Source: Psococerastis gibbosa (Eukaryota; Arthropoda; Insecta; Psocodea; Psocidae). Taken from it: a stretch of DNA of 64,000 nucleotides. A model generated the notes under the pieces. It was not told the DNA's origin. It ran no database searches and saw nothing but the letters and a program-made list of their open reading frames with translations. The position numbers and the translations under genes were made by a program. The stretch is taken from the NCBI GenBank assembly GCA_963971405.1, contig OZ020489.1, positions 29,662,290 through 29,726,289 of the forward strand. The letters run 5' to 3'. This document shows, piece by piece, positions 10,933 through 20,546 of the stretch; the first letter of the stretch is position 1; each line of letters begins with the position of its first letter.

Positions 10933-13648
10933 GTAAGTACCTAGGTGGTACGTGTTTTTTTTTCTTCATTTTCAATCTCCTCATAACTATTCTTTGGGTC
11001 CACCTTCCCCATCACAACGACTAAAATCTAAACATGAGGCCCAACAGAACGCCGGAGACTCCAAACAATGCGTACATTAGGAACACAATATAATTAAATG
11101 CTAGCATCTTGCCACCACAAGTCTATCTAAGTTACAGTAATGTTAGTAATAAAAATAATGACCAGTCCACCTGGGACTATTTGTTGATTTAAATATTTTT
11201 TGAATCTAAGACACAACCATACCTAAACACAACCGAATCAAGTCACTAACTTCCATCTTCGTGCTTCTAGTCGACCAGTAACGCAACACTAAGTATACTT
11301 CAAAAGTAGCATGCCTCATAATTTCTGACTGCGCATCTTCCAGATCTCACTGCTGTTCAAAATGCTATAGTATGGACACAGATTCTGTTATGGGCAGAGA
11401 CCTGCGTAAACCGGGTAGATGGGGCTTGGTTGAAAGCAACTTCAACCAAGCCCCATCAACAGTTCATAATTTGATATCAACCGGAAAACGCAATAACTCT
11501 GGCCAATATTAAAATAGAAAATCACAAGTAATCAACCATGACAGGTATAGAAAATATTTAAAGAATGCATCGAATTAATCTAGTAATAGAAACAATAAAG
11601 AAATTTTAAATTTCAGGAAGTTGCCACTGTAATTATCATAGAATTTTAGTAGAGGAAAATATGACCGGCTGTCATTATTATAAGCCTAAAAAATAGAAAT
11701 TGTTACGCTGCGCTGGTCGATTAGTACATAATTGAGTTGAAACTTTCAAAGACCCATTTTTTTTTTAGAATGCATGGGTAAGCCAGTAGGCTGAGGTATT
11801 CACAATAGATTATCTGAATAATTATGGTAAATTCTAAAAGCGCTTTACAACATTACTAATTTTCAGGCCCTAAACCATCAAAGCCTTTACTTGAGCAGGT
11901 TAATTCTGACTTAGCCCAGGAAATTTAGTAAGGATATCAAATGCCATGGGAAGCTGACGAAAATTCGTTTCTACATAGCATAATTTATCTATGGCGAATA
12001 GAATGGTGGCAATGGGTTTTATTAAAAGTTTCAACAGTTATTTTATCTTCAGGCAATTGGCATAGTCAATTTTATTCTCAATAACGCCTAAACTTGGGCT
12101 CTCTTGTACACATAAAGTAAACAGGAAGTTTACTTCTGCAACTAATCCAACGAATAGGCTACTTGACAGTAAAAACAGTAAAATATAAAATATGCTAGAT
12201 AAGGTAGCTTATAGGTTAACTATAATTATACAGTACAATATAATGTAAACATTAAAAATAAATAAATAAATGTTGATGTTTTTAAATGTGGATTACAAGC
12301 GCCAAAACGCCGGCAGACGTGGGCGACAAGAAACAAATGTCACATTTCGTATACTACCAGTAGGCTACTAACATTAACATTCTCCTACTCGACGGCATCA
12401 CAAATGACGTCAAATTGTGCATCACGTGACCCGCATATTAACCATCAAACGTTAATTGATGGGGAAAAATAATTTATTTTCCCCACTAAATAAAGTTTTT
12501 CTAGGAAAACCAGTTTTAAGGGGTATAATATAAATCTACAAACGCATTAAAATAGGGTTTAAAAAATTGTCAAGTAGCCAATTGGGGGAACTGTTTTCCA
12601 ACATGTAGGTTTCAGTTTAATTTAGAAATGTTCAATACTGATTTGGCTGCTGTCAGAAGTCTAAAACATAGACAAGTAACATTTTTTTTTAAATGTAGGT
12701 TCGCGGTGTTCTGTTCCGTTGCCAGTTATAATAAATTTATTTTCCCTCTTTTTATTTCCAATTCGTTCCTACATGTGGAAATACAGTGGGCTCAGTAAAC
12801 ATTTTGAGCCCAAGTACTGCCGGGTTCTAGGTTCTTGTTGCTTCTGGTTATTTCTCTCATTGCAAAAACGCAGTTTAACGCTTCACTTAAAAGTATTTAG
12901 CCAAAATAAAATGAATAAATGTCTATAGCAATTTCGAATAAAAATTGAGTGATTTGCCCGAATTCAATTTAACGGCAGCCTGGGAAAATAGACTTTTATT
13001 CAATGGCACCCTTTCACAAACTGTACCTATATTGTTGTTTATAATCCATTCACAGGTCAAACTTTAAGGGCGATGTAAGAAGTTTTTCCTTTAAGGATTC
13101 CTCAGCGGCCAAGTTTGAACCAATAAATGTTCCCAACAGACAACAAATTAAAAATTCGATTAATAAAGGGCTAAAGAAATCTGTCTGATGGATTTGTTGT
13201 AGTGGTCAGCACTCTGGTTCAAATTTTTCGATATCTTCCTTTCTTTTCTCCAGCCTGTAGAGGCTTTCTACAATGTTAAATAGGTACTTATTTACTCACA
13301 AACTTACTGTTATATGATAATATACCATATTACAATTAAAAGGTCCTTTACGTTAAAGGGACGACTGCGGAATAAAAAGGTTTTCATAGTGAGAGAAATA
13401 TGCCAGAGGGAGAGCCATCAGCATAATGTTCAACCCTTAGGATAGGCCTGCCTATGTTTTGTCACCCTATCATTAAGCTCGAATTTGCTCAAATTTTGTA
13501 TCAGCATCAACATACCATCATTCTTTAAAATTATCGTCTAATTTAAAAAAGGAAACGCAGTTGTTAGGAGGAACAAGGCTGTTGAAAATTATTCAACAGC
13601 TAACTGTGTCGATTTCTGAGGTATTTGAGTGAAATTTTGCCGACCCAG
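10933..13648. other. Region without a recognised gene
   Basis: Non-coding, AT-rich. It contains one perfect 17-bp hairpin (11418-11434 against 11441-11457, 6-nt loop). I see no conserved protein block in six frames. Confidence 0.4.
11418..11457. repeat. Perfect 17-bp hairpin
   Basis: GATGGGGCTTGGTTGAA is followed after a 6-nt loop by its exact reverse complement. The stem is GC-richer than its surroundings. No U tract or gene follows, so a terminator role is not indicated; it may be a tiny foldback remnant. Confidence 0.7.
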
Positions 13649-13775
13649 TTACCGATACAATTTAAATGCCAAATAGTCTTGGTAGCTGTAAAACTTAGCA
13701 GACAGTCGGCGTCTGTGGTTTTCTAGCCAGGCTCCCAGTAGTTGACTTGACGCTCTGAAGTTTTCGTAGAAGCAC
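13649..13775 (-). CDS. Candidate terminal exon, product unknown
   Basis: On the minus strand a pyrimidine-rich tract ending ATTTTAG precedes a 41-residue frame (CFYENFRASSQLLGAWLENH, then RRRLSAKFYSYQDYLAFKLYR) and a TAA stop. The composition is protein-like, with regularly spaced aromatic and basic residues. The entry phase is 2, which does not match the phase-0 exit of the last CFAP97-family exon seen at 20547, so a missing exon would be needed to join them. I do not recognise the protein. Confidence 0.33.
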
Positions 13776-14139
13776 CTAAAATATAAAATAATAATAGGTA
13801 ATATCAAGAAATTGAATTAAATATGGAAAATTGGCAATTCCTAATAGATTTTAAATTGTGCAGAGGGTTTGAAAAAAATCAAAATCAAATGGGACGAAAG
13901 AAGACAAGCATAGATAGCGCTGAAGTAGTAATTTCACAGGAATTCTCAGAAGAATAAATGTTAAGAGACAATCGGAGAAGGAAAAATTTTATAAGTGTAA
14001 AAGTCTAATTTCTCATTCGTGGGGAGCTGTCAGAAACTTCCAAGAAATTTTCTTCAGCATTTTGACACATGAGGTACCTCTTTCTGAAACAGATCTGGCC
14101 ACAATGATTGAATTTGATTTGTATAAAATAATTAAATTA

Positions 14140-14318
14140 ATAATGCATTTTTGTTCTATTACTAAGCGCAACTTAGCGGAGTTGGGGCTATAACGCCCTC
14201 TCTTACACTGAATTAGGGAGGCGCGGGACCACCTGCTTCTCGTTGGTAGTATTAGGTGCAGGTACCAATGTTCATTGCTCATGACTTGTGCCATTGTTAC
14301 TATTCCCTCAAAAACTAA
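14140..14318 (-). repeat. SINE-like unit with a different head, tandem to a full SINE
   Basis: Read on the minus strand, it ends with the usual SINE body (TCAGTGTAAGAGAGGGCGTT, CAACTCCGCTAAG, TAGTAATAGAACAAAAATG). Its head, however, is GGGAATAGTAACAATGG...AGTCATGAGCAATGAACATTGG instead of the tRNA-like part. The same alternative block recurs near 29450-29530 just after another SINE tail, so the two pieces travel together. Confidence 0.6.
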
Positions 14319-14538
14319 TAAATAAATAAATAAATAAATAAATATTACCTTTTTTGTTTTAAGCGGAGTTAGGGCTATAAAGCCATCTCTTACACTCAAC
14401 TAGGAAGGCCCCGGACCTCCTGCTTGCCTGCTTTACATGCCCACCGCAGCATGGCCAGAAAATGTAGCAAGTGTAAGACTCGAACCGACAACCTATTAGG
14501 TGAATGTCGGAGTCCGTACCACTACTCTACATGTCCTG
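14319..14538 (-). repeat. tRNA-derived SINE, reverse orientation
   Basis: This is a full-length copy on the minus strand: CATGTAGAGTAGTGGTACGG (A-box region), GGTTCGAGTCTTAC (B-box region, one base off consensus), the AAAGCAGGC body, then CCCTAACTCCGC and a TTTATT repeat tail. See 60148-60363 for the best copy. Confidence 0.8.
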
Positions 14539-14742
14539 ACAAAAGACGATTGGTATAGTATTTCCGAGGAAGGAGTTGATGAACCGTGGCCAGATGTTAG
14601 TGAAGGCCATATGTCATATATTGAAATGAAGAGAAGTATTTTCGCTACTTTAAAGGATGTTTTTTAAGGCTCTACGATCAATATTTCAGGTGAAAATCGA
14701 ATTTGAAAAGAAAAAGAACGCGTGGTGGGGGGGGGGGGGGGT
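14535..14742 (+). repeat. Tc1-like transposase C-terminal remnant with G run
   Basis: GACGATTGGTATAGTATTTC starts a frame reading DDWYSISEEGVDEPWPDVSE, then GHMSYIEM. This resembles the W-x-x-I-P-x-E ... G-H-T-x-Y end of Tc1 transposases. The same block recurs at 20940-21140 (inverted) and, more diverged, at 28150-28280. All three end near a long G or C run. All copies carry stops or lack the upstream domains. Confidence 0.5.
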
Positions 14743-14992
14743 ACTCTGATTGCCTCTTAAAAGTAACACCTGCGCCACATTCTCACTTCGTAGCTATTTG
14801 TATCAGTATCAACAGGCCCGGCCCGAGGTATTTTCTTGAGTGGTGCGAGTTTACATTTTAGCGCCCCCCCCCCCCCTCCCAGAGACCGTAAATTATTCAT
14901 GAACGCTTGAGTATGGGAGACATTAAAAAATTGTGCATGCTTCTTATAAAGGGATTGTATTAGGCAACTGTAACTAATAACTAAATGTAAAA

Positions 14993-17431
14993 TTATTGAA
15001 ATTTCTCCTTCCTAGCTTTGATGCTAGCAAATTTTTTAATCAAATGATCATAGGAGAGATTGTTGGCGATCTCATTTTCTATGGATAATATGGCTAAGTC
15101 CGACAATTTCTCATCAGCTAAAACAGACCTTAGGTAGGTCTTTATCAATTTTAGCTTGCTGAAGCTCCTTTCTCCCTTAGCAACAGTGACCGGTATAGTA
15201 ATGAAAATGCGGAGAGCTGTCCAAACGTTTGGAAACATATCTTTCCAACAATGCTTTGCCAAAAACTCAAGAACCCCCTTTGGATGCCCATCGTCGCCGC
15301 CTAAGAACGCACTAAGGCTCCTTATTTCTTGGGCTAGCTCGGTACCCGAAATATCACTGAGAGCGCCATGGGTTAAGACAGATTCTAAATCTGAGCAGGC
15401 CGCATTCAAACCATTATGGTCGATCTTTTTCAAATCGTACATAAATTGCCATGTACTATTAATGTCACTTAATTGGGAAAAGCGCAACTGCAATGAATTA
15501 ATGGCTGTGTCAATCATTGGATAGAAGACAGAGGTGCGAAACGCTGTTTCTGGGTCAGTAGGAGATTCGTCTTGATTTTCATAAGAAAACATCTTCTTTT
15601 TCCTTCGCAGACGGACAGTTTCAAACTCCTGAGTGATTTGTGCTTCTTCAGCGATTTCTTTGGCAGTGATGAGTGCAGAAGTGAAACCTGTACTTCTGTA
15701 TTCTTTTAAAAATTTCAAGCATTTATTCATAATTTTTGTAGCTTCGGACAAATCCATGGTTTCAGATTGCATTGTTTTGCTTACTAGATTAACCTGGAAT
15801 AAAACATCGTACCATATGACTAACGCCATTAAGAACTCGAACTTTTCCAAATTTACAAGAAGCGATTCAGCCTCTGAGCTTGCAACAGGGTCCGTTGATT
15901 GTTCATATTCATCCTCCAGAGCCCTTTTAACTTCAGCATACTGATACCGCACTGCTTTCAAGCTGTTGATCCTGCTTTCCCAGCGTGTGTCACAAACCTT
16001 TTTCAGGCTTAAATTTTGCAGATGCTCTGAGACCACCTTCCACCGCTTTGTTGAATTTGAGAAATACACAAACAGCCGTTGCAGCACACCAAAAAGAGAC
16101 ACTGATTTGATAGAAGTTTTTGCTGCATCGGCAACCACAAGGTTGAGACTATGACAGCCGCAAGGGTTAAAAAAGGCTCGTGGATAGGTTTTAGCAATGC
16201 GACTCTGAACTCCTTTAATGTGTCCAACCATATTAGCACCATTATCATATCCTTGGCCCCTGCAGTCATTCATGTCAATACCATATTTATCAATTATTTC
16301 GTCCAAAAATAAGCCCGTCAGGCCGGCTCCAGTTGAGTCAGCCACTGGCTTATATGTCAAAAAACACTCACGCACACGCGCTTCATCGACGTCGAAAAAT
16401 CTGAAGGTGACACTCATTTGCTCAGTGTGGCTGATGTCAGGAGTACAGTCTAAAATTATAGAAAAATACTTGGCACTTCTTATTTTAGATAATATTTGGC
16501 CTCTTACTTCGTCAGCTAATAATTTAATTACTTCGTTTTGAATATTTTTGCTAAAATAAAAATGCTTGGATTCCTTCTGCATCACTCTTCGCAAGTGCTC
16601 CATCATGACGGGGTCGAATTGGCCAAGTAATTGTACAAGGCCTAAGAAATTCCCATTTCTTGGAGTGTATAAAGTGTCCTTGCTACCACGAAAAGGCAAA
16701 TTGTGTTCAGCCAAAAACAGCGTGATGGCGATCATTCGTTCCATAACAGAAGACCACCTTGCTTTTTCATCCTCCAATTGCTTCTGAAGCCCTTTATCTA
16801 TGCCACAACATTTTTTTAACCTTTTAGCCGTTTCAAGCCACGTTAATAAGGCTTGCTGGTGGTCGTCAGAAAACTCATGGCTCGTTAGTAAACGAGACAA
16901 ATGATGCCAGTTGTCAGAGCCAACATTGGAAAGATGGCAACGACTTGTGCGCTTGAAGATGTGACAACAAAAGCAGTATACTTTCTTTGTTGAATTGGAA
17001 TAAACAAGCCACTGCCGCTCATATACTTCTCCGTTGGGCATGCTTTTTTTGAAATGGCTGTTGGAAAAATGCCGGCCTTTCTCATTTTTTGGGTATTTAT
17101 CATCATCGAGTTTCCCGTTTTGCGGCCCCTCTTCAACGATCATGTCAATAACTTGTGAAGACAAGTAAGAGGGCCACTTGGCTATGTCCATAGAAAAACT
17201 TCTTTCTTCTTCACTGCAAGGCAAGTTCTCAAAAATGGCCTCGTCCAGCGCAACCGCCTGGGCCTCACTCTCAACCGTACTTTCCTTGCTTGTACTAGGG
17301 GGCTGGGTTGGGTCTGGATGTGGACCTGGCCGTTTTAGAAATTTGGCCATTTGCGCCGCTTGCTTTTCATTCTCAGCTTCCCTAGCTCTTCTTTTCCTCT
17401 CATTTCCGGCGCCTGACAATTTTTTCCACAT
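14993..17431 (-). CDS. hAT transposase, ZMYM1-like (TTF zinc finger, DUF4371, hAT dimerisation)
   Basis: An uninterrupted 812-codon frame is oriented leftward inside the 14813-18028 element. The N-terminus is basic (GNERKRRAREAENEKQ). About residues 110-200 form a TTF-type zinc finger (GRHFSNSHFKK ... YCFCCHIF ... SDNWHHLSRLLTSHE). DUF4371 follows at about 235-440, with IILDCTPDISHTEQMSVTF and GQGYDNGANMVG supplying acidic catalytic candidates and NPCGCHSLNLVVADAA after them. The C-terminal hAT dimerisation region near residues 720-790 includes TVAKGERSFSKLKLIKTYLR and LAILSIENEIA. An acceptor-like TTTATTTTAG lies just upstream of the ATG, so a 5' UTR intron is likely. No frameshift or stop is seen, so the element may be autonomous. 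Confidence 0.93.
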   Translation of the reverse strand: MWKKLSGAGNERKRRAREAENEKQAAQMAKFLKRPGPHPDPTQPPSTSKESTVESEAQAVALDEAIFENLPCSEEERSFSMDIAKWPSYLSSQVIDMIVEEGPQNGKLDDDKYPKNEKGRHFSNSHFKKSMPNGEVYERQWLVYSNSTKKVYCFCCHIFKRTSRCHLSNVGSDNWHHLSRLLTSHEFSDDHQQALLTWLETAKRLKKCCGIDKGLQKQLEDEKARWSSVMERMIAITLFLAEHNLPFRGSKDTLYTPRNGNFLGLVQLLGQFDPVMMEHLRRVMQKESKHFYFSKNIQNEVIKLLADEVRGQILSKIRSAKYFSIILDCTPDISHTEQMSVTFRFFDVDEARVRECFLTYKPVADSTGAGLTGLFLDEIIDKYGIDMNDCRGQGYDNGANMVGHIKGVQSRIAKTYPRAFFNPCGCHSLNLVVADAAKTSIKSVSLFGVLQRLFVYFSNSTKRWKVVSEHLQNLSLKKVCDTRWESRINSLKAVRYQYAEVKRALEDEYEQSTDPVASSEAESLLVNLEKFEFLMALVIWYDVLFQVNLVSKTMQSETMDLSEATKIMNKCLKFLKEYRSTGFTSALITAKEIAEEAQITQEFETVRLRRKKKMFSYENQDESPTDPETAFRTSVFYPMIDTAINSLQLRFSQLSDINSTWQFMYDLKKIDHNGLNAACSDLESVLTHGALSDISGTELAQEIRSLSAFLGGDDGHPKGVLEFLAKHCWKDMFPNVWTALRIFITIPVTVAKGERSFSKLKLIKTYLRSVLADEKLSDLAILSIENEIANNLSYDHLIKKFASIKARKEKFQ

Positions 17432-17939
17432 TGCCTTTGCAAAGTTGCTAAAATAAAAGACACATAAATTACCTTAAGTCTAAATAAAGTCCAAAATAAA
17501 TAAATATACAATAAGTTGGACATACAGTAGACATAAATTCTCTTATTTGATATTAATAACAAACACAAACCATTCGCAGAATTGCAAGCCGAGCCACTTC
17601 TTAATCTGCTTTGTAACTCTCTTATTTATTATAACAACAACTTAATACAAATACCGCTATAAAGCATCTGCGTCTGCTTACCTTAAAATTTTTTTGTTGC
17701 CAATTGCAATTATTTATAAAAATCTCACAAGAGATACGAGTGAAGCTGAAATTAGTAACCAATAACAATGCTATGATCTGCCATTTTAGTTAGGGTGGCC
17801 AACATAACCACTCGGAGTTGTCGTGGAAGGAGTTAACGTTCCACCACGTTAAACCGGTTGGCGCCAGATTTAAAACAAGTCTTCTATAAAAATTATTTTA
17901 TTTTTATTTTTTTTAAATTATCCCGCTTGAAAACACAAA

Positions 17940-17983
17940 GCCGAGTCCAAGGGGGCGTCTCGCGGCGCCCCCTTGGACTCGGC
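17940..17983. repeat. 18-bp perfect inverted repeat inside the hAT element
   Basis: GCCGAGTCCAAGGGGGCG (17940-17957) pairs exactly with 17966-17983 across an 8-nt loop. It lies about 45 bp inside the right terminal repeat, upstream of the transposase gene, where hAT elements often carry subterminal transposase-binding repeats. The left end shows no equal hairpin. Confidence 0.8.
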
Positions 17984-18090
17984 GCCTGGTGCGGCCGCTC
18001 CACTTGCCCATAGGACGGGCCGGGCCTGAGTATCAATAACATAACAAAAACATTACAAAAAAAAGCTCATGTGAAAAAGAGTCAAATTAA

Positions 18091-18234
18091 GGCGACTATT
18101 CGACCGGCGATTTTACTTCATATTATGTAGATAAGTTAAGTATCTACATAATAGTCTCCTTAAAACAAAACAAACGTCAATGACAAAATTCACAAAATCA
18201 AATATGAAGTAAAATCGCCGGTGGAATGGCCGCC
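18091..18234. mobile_element. PIF/Harbinger-like MITE (short, rearranged copy)
   Basis: The ends are GGCGACTATTC and GGAATGGCCGCC, with the arm sequence CCGGCGATTTTACTTCATAT on both sides. The left arm is shortened, so the copy is about 144 bp. The flanks are TAA (left) and TTA (right), complementary rather than identical. It lies about 60 bp outside the hAT element. Confidence 0.65.
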
Positions 18235-18552
18235 TTAAGAAATGAAATGGAATTTTCAGGCTACCAACAGCATTATGCAAATAACAGGAAAACACATTTT
18301 TGTTTTTTCCTGTAACATTCCGCTGCCGTGACTTATAATAGAGTATGAAGTTCGTGTTTTCAACATTCCCAGAGACATAGGTTACTCATCTTAAATGTCA
18401 AATTCGTTTTTCTATACACGCAAACATAAAGAGTTCAATAAGCATATTACTTTTTAGCGGATTGGGACACTAGCGGATCCAGCTATGGGCTAATGGGACT
18501 ATCTCCTTCCTAACTCACACTAGATAAAACGCACTTTCAAAATTTTTCAGCG

Positions 18553-18726
18553 ACATTTCCACGCCTCGAACGGCAGCCACGCATCGGGCTACCATAGGCG
18601 CAGAGCCTTTGAATGGCCTAGCGTCGCTATACCTTCATAGAGATATCGAAGTGGCGGCGGAGGAAATAATAAATGAGATAAATAGTTTATGTTGTAATCC
18701 ATACATTACAAAACAAGTAATTGAAG
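18553..18726 (+). pseudogene. hAT transposase C-terminal fragment (second element)
   Basis: A 57-codon frame contains PLNGLASLYLHRDIEVAAEE, then IINEI, which matches the end of ZMYM1-like hAT transposases (RLNGLALLxIHRDI type). The preceding residues (DISTPRTAATHRATIGAE) look like a decayed FSxLRRxKTYLRSTMGxE block. An AG sits before it and a GTGAGT after it, but the homology indicates a transposase remnant rather than a host exon. It is in the opposite orientation to the intact hAT and has no visible upstream domains. Confidence 0.55.
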
Positions 18727-18757
18727 TGAGTTTACTATGTTTAAGTCTTCACTCTAT

Positions 18758-19120
18758 CAAAAACTTAGAGTTTTAGAAAAACTTGTTATAACAACCCGAA
18801 TTAGTAAAACCCAAATAATCGTTAAGAAATTAACTTTGTCTAAGAAACCCACTTGTGTTAGTATAAAACCCTGAGCGCTTTCGGCAAGAACTGCCATCTA
18901 CAGAGGGAAACCCACTAGCACAGTTACACATCTCAAATCGCAGATAAGGTGTAACTGTGCTAGTGGGTTTCCCTCTGTAGATGGCAGTTCTTGCCGAAAG
19001 CGCTCAGGGTTTTATACTAACACAAGTGGGTTTCTTAGACAAAGTTAATTTCTTAACGATTATTTGGGTTTTACTAATTCGGGTTGTTATAACAAGTTTT
19101 TCTAAAACTCTAAGTTTTTG
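18758..19120. repeat. Perfect 172-bp inverted repeat with 19-nt spacer
   Basis: Positions 18758-18929 and 18949-19120 are exact reverse complements over 172 bases; the spacer is 18930-18948. I compared the arms base by base and found no mismatch. The arms carry no recognised protein or terminal-repeat motif, and the bases just outside them do not form an obvious target duplication. It differs from the other foldbacks here, whose arms are all diverged. Confidence 0.95.
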
Positions 19121-19380
19121 TTATTTTTTGTTTATTAAAATGAAATACCACGAAGTCACGAGTAATCTAATTATTTATGTTCACTCTATCATAGAACCTC
19201 CTGACTATAGACTTTCCATCCCCTAGTTCAGCCCCCCCCCCCCTTCCAAAAATGTCTATATCCGCTAGTGGATTGGGAGCTCTATTCTTATTCAATATGA
19301 TGACAACGAATATACAGTCAAATATTTAGTTTGGGGGCATTCGTGGTTGGAAGCCATGTTTAAATGGGTTAAACGGTACA

Positions 19381-19479
19381 GCAGCCTGATCATCTGATCA
19401 TGGCGATTTTAATACCGGTATTTATTTAATACCAGGGAATTCAATAAATACCGGTATTATAATCGCCATGATCAGGCTG
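19381..19479. mobile_element. CCGGTATT foldback MITE, copy 1
   Basis: A short palindromic element: GCAGCCTGATCAT...GGCGATTTTAATACCGGTAT on the left and its complement ATACCGGTATTATAATCGCC...ATGATCAGGCTG on the right. The left end has a small duplication (ATCTGATC). Other copies lie at 30781, 53479, 62701 and 63129. Confidence 0.8.
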
Positions 19480-19783
19480 GTGATGTGTAGTGTATTCACT
19501 TAATCAGTAATAATTTTCCGTTTAAATACCAGAAGCTGCAGGATTCACATCGCCAAAAAGTAAAAAGTAAAAATTTACGTTTTTAGCCTTTCTTAGTTCC
19601 TTGCAACTTACGCGTAGGTAGGATAATATCGGTAGCAGGCTTGCAAAAAGCAGAATAAAACATGTCCCCCAGAATTCAGCACGTCCTCGGGAAATTACTT
19701 GGAAATTGGGTTAGAAGGATAGATTTTTTAGGAATACTTGTTATATCAGTACATGTTCGCGGCAGTACATAGGACATACGGTA

Positions 19784-20399
19784 CTGTAGGGGACTGCGAC
19801 ATTTCTTAGACGGGCGTTACCTCGCTGGACAGTTCATCGCCGGTAATTACCTCGCGGGACAGAACATCTCCAGACAAATCCCTTTTCTTACGTTAAATCG
19901 AATACGGACAACGGTTCGCCTTTTATGCGAATTTTGGTCACTGCATCGCCGGCCATTACCTCGCTGGCCAGTACAACGACAAAATTGAAATATCGGGCGT
20001 TGCATCGCCAGACAAGTCTCTTTTCTTACAGTAAATCGAATACGGAAAACGCATCGCCGTTTATGAAAATTTTGGCCATTGCATCGCCGAACTTCTCATC
20101 TCAACCACCAGGTCGCGACACTGCCCTCTTTTTAAAATTTTCAAAAATGCCTGTGCTCTGTGCAACTGCATACAAAATGGAATTATACGGTTTTGCCACT
20201 AGGCTAGGGGTGAGGCGGCCGGCGGACAAGACCACCTTTACGTTATTCCTAGGCTTGCATAGTTTCATTTTTTTTAGGATTCGTACGTACCGTAATTAGA
20301 TAGGGAAACTATGAATTCAACTGAATACTTATTGAAACATGAGGCGTTGAACTGTCTAGCGAGCTAACGCCCGGCGAGGAAATGTCGCGGTCTCTACTG
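19784..20399. mobile_element. Tc1/mariner-like foldback element with TA duplication
   Basis: The left end CTGTAGGGGACTGCGACATT and the right end read inward CAGTAGAGACCGCGACATTT match imperfectly, and the similarity continues for about 60 bp through CGGGCGTTA, CTCGCT and GACAGTTCA. The flanks are TA on both sides (19782-19783, 20400-20401). The left half contains two diverged tandem units of about 150 bp built on GCATCGCC...TCTTTTCTTAC...AAATCGAATACGG. The 124-codon frame at 19925-20299 is a by-product of these repeats and I do not call it a gene. Confidence 0.7.
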
Positions 20400-20546
20400 T
20401 AAATGGTCGAAATCAGTTCGGATGGTAACCCTAACTTAGAGTGATAGAATTTGCCACAGTATATAAGTCATAATATGGTTAAGCTCAAGTCAACATAGAA
20501 AAGACGCTGTAACCTTGTTGTAACTTGTACGAGTTTCAGTACCTAC

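Larger units (their letters stand above)
14813..18028 (-). mobile_element. Complete hAT transposon with TIRs and 8-bp target duplication
   Basis: The left end starts CAGGCCCGGCCCGAGG and the right end, read inward, CAGGCCCGGCCCGTCC: 13 identical terminal bases followed by imperfect similarity. The flanks are a perfect 8-bp duplication AGTATCAA (14805-14812 and 18029-18036). CA...TG ends with an 8-bp duplication define the hAT superfamily. The element is 3216 bp long and carries one intact transposase gene (14993-17431). A subterminal 18-bp perfect inverted repeat lies at 17940-17983. Intact ends, duplication and frame all point to recent insertion. Confidence 0.95.

Noticed and set aside
13200..13290. 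Short minus-strand frame LYRLEKRKEDIEKFEPEC after an AG
   Set aside because: Only about 20 codons, wrong phase for the CFAP97-family gene, no homology; likely chance.
15156..17456. Several plus-strand frames of 60-120 codons
   Set aside because: All are antisense shadows of the hAT transposase on the minus strand.
19925..20299. 124-codon open frame
   Set aside because: It runs through tandem repeat units inside a foldback transposon and shows the same phrases twice; no domain.
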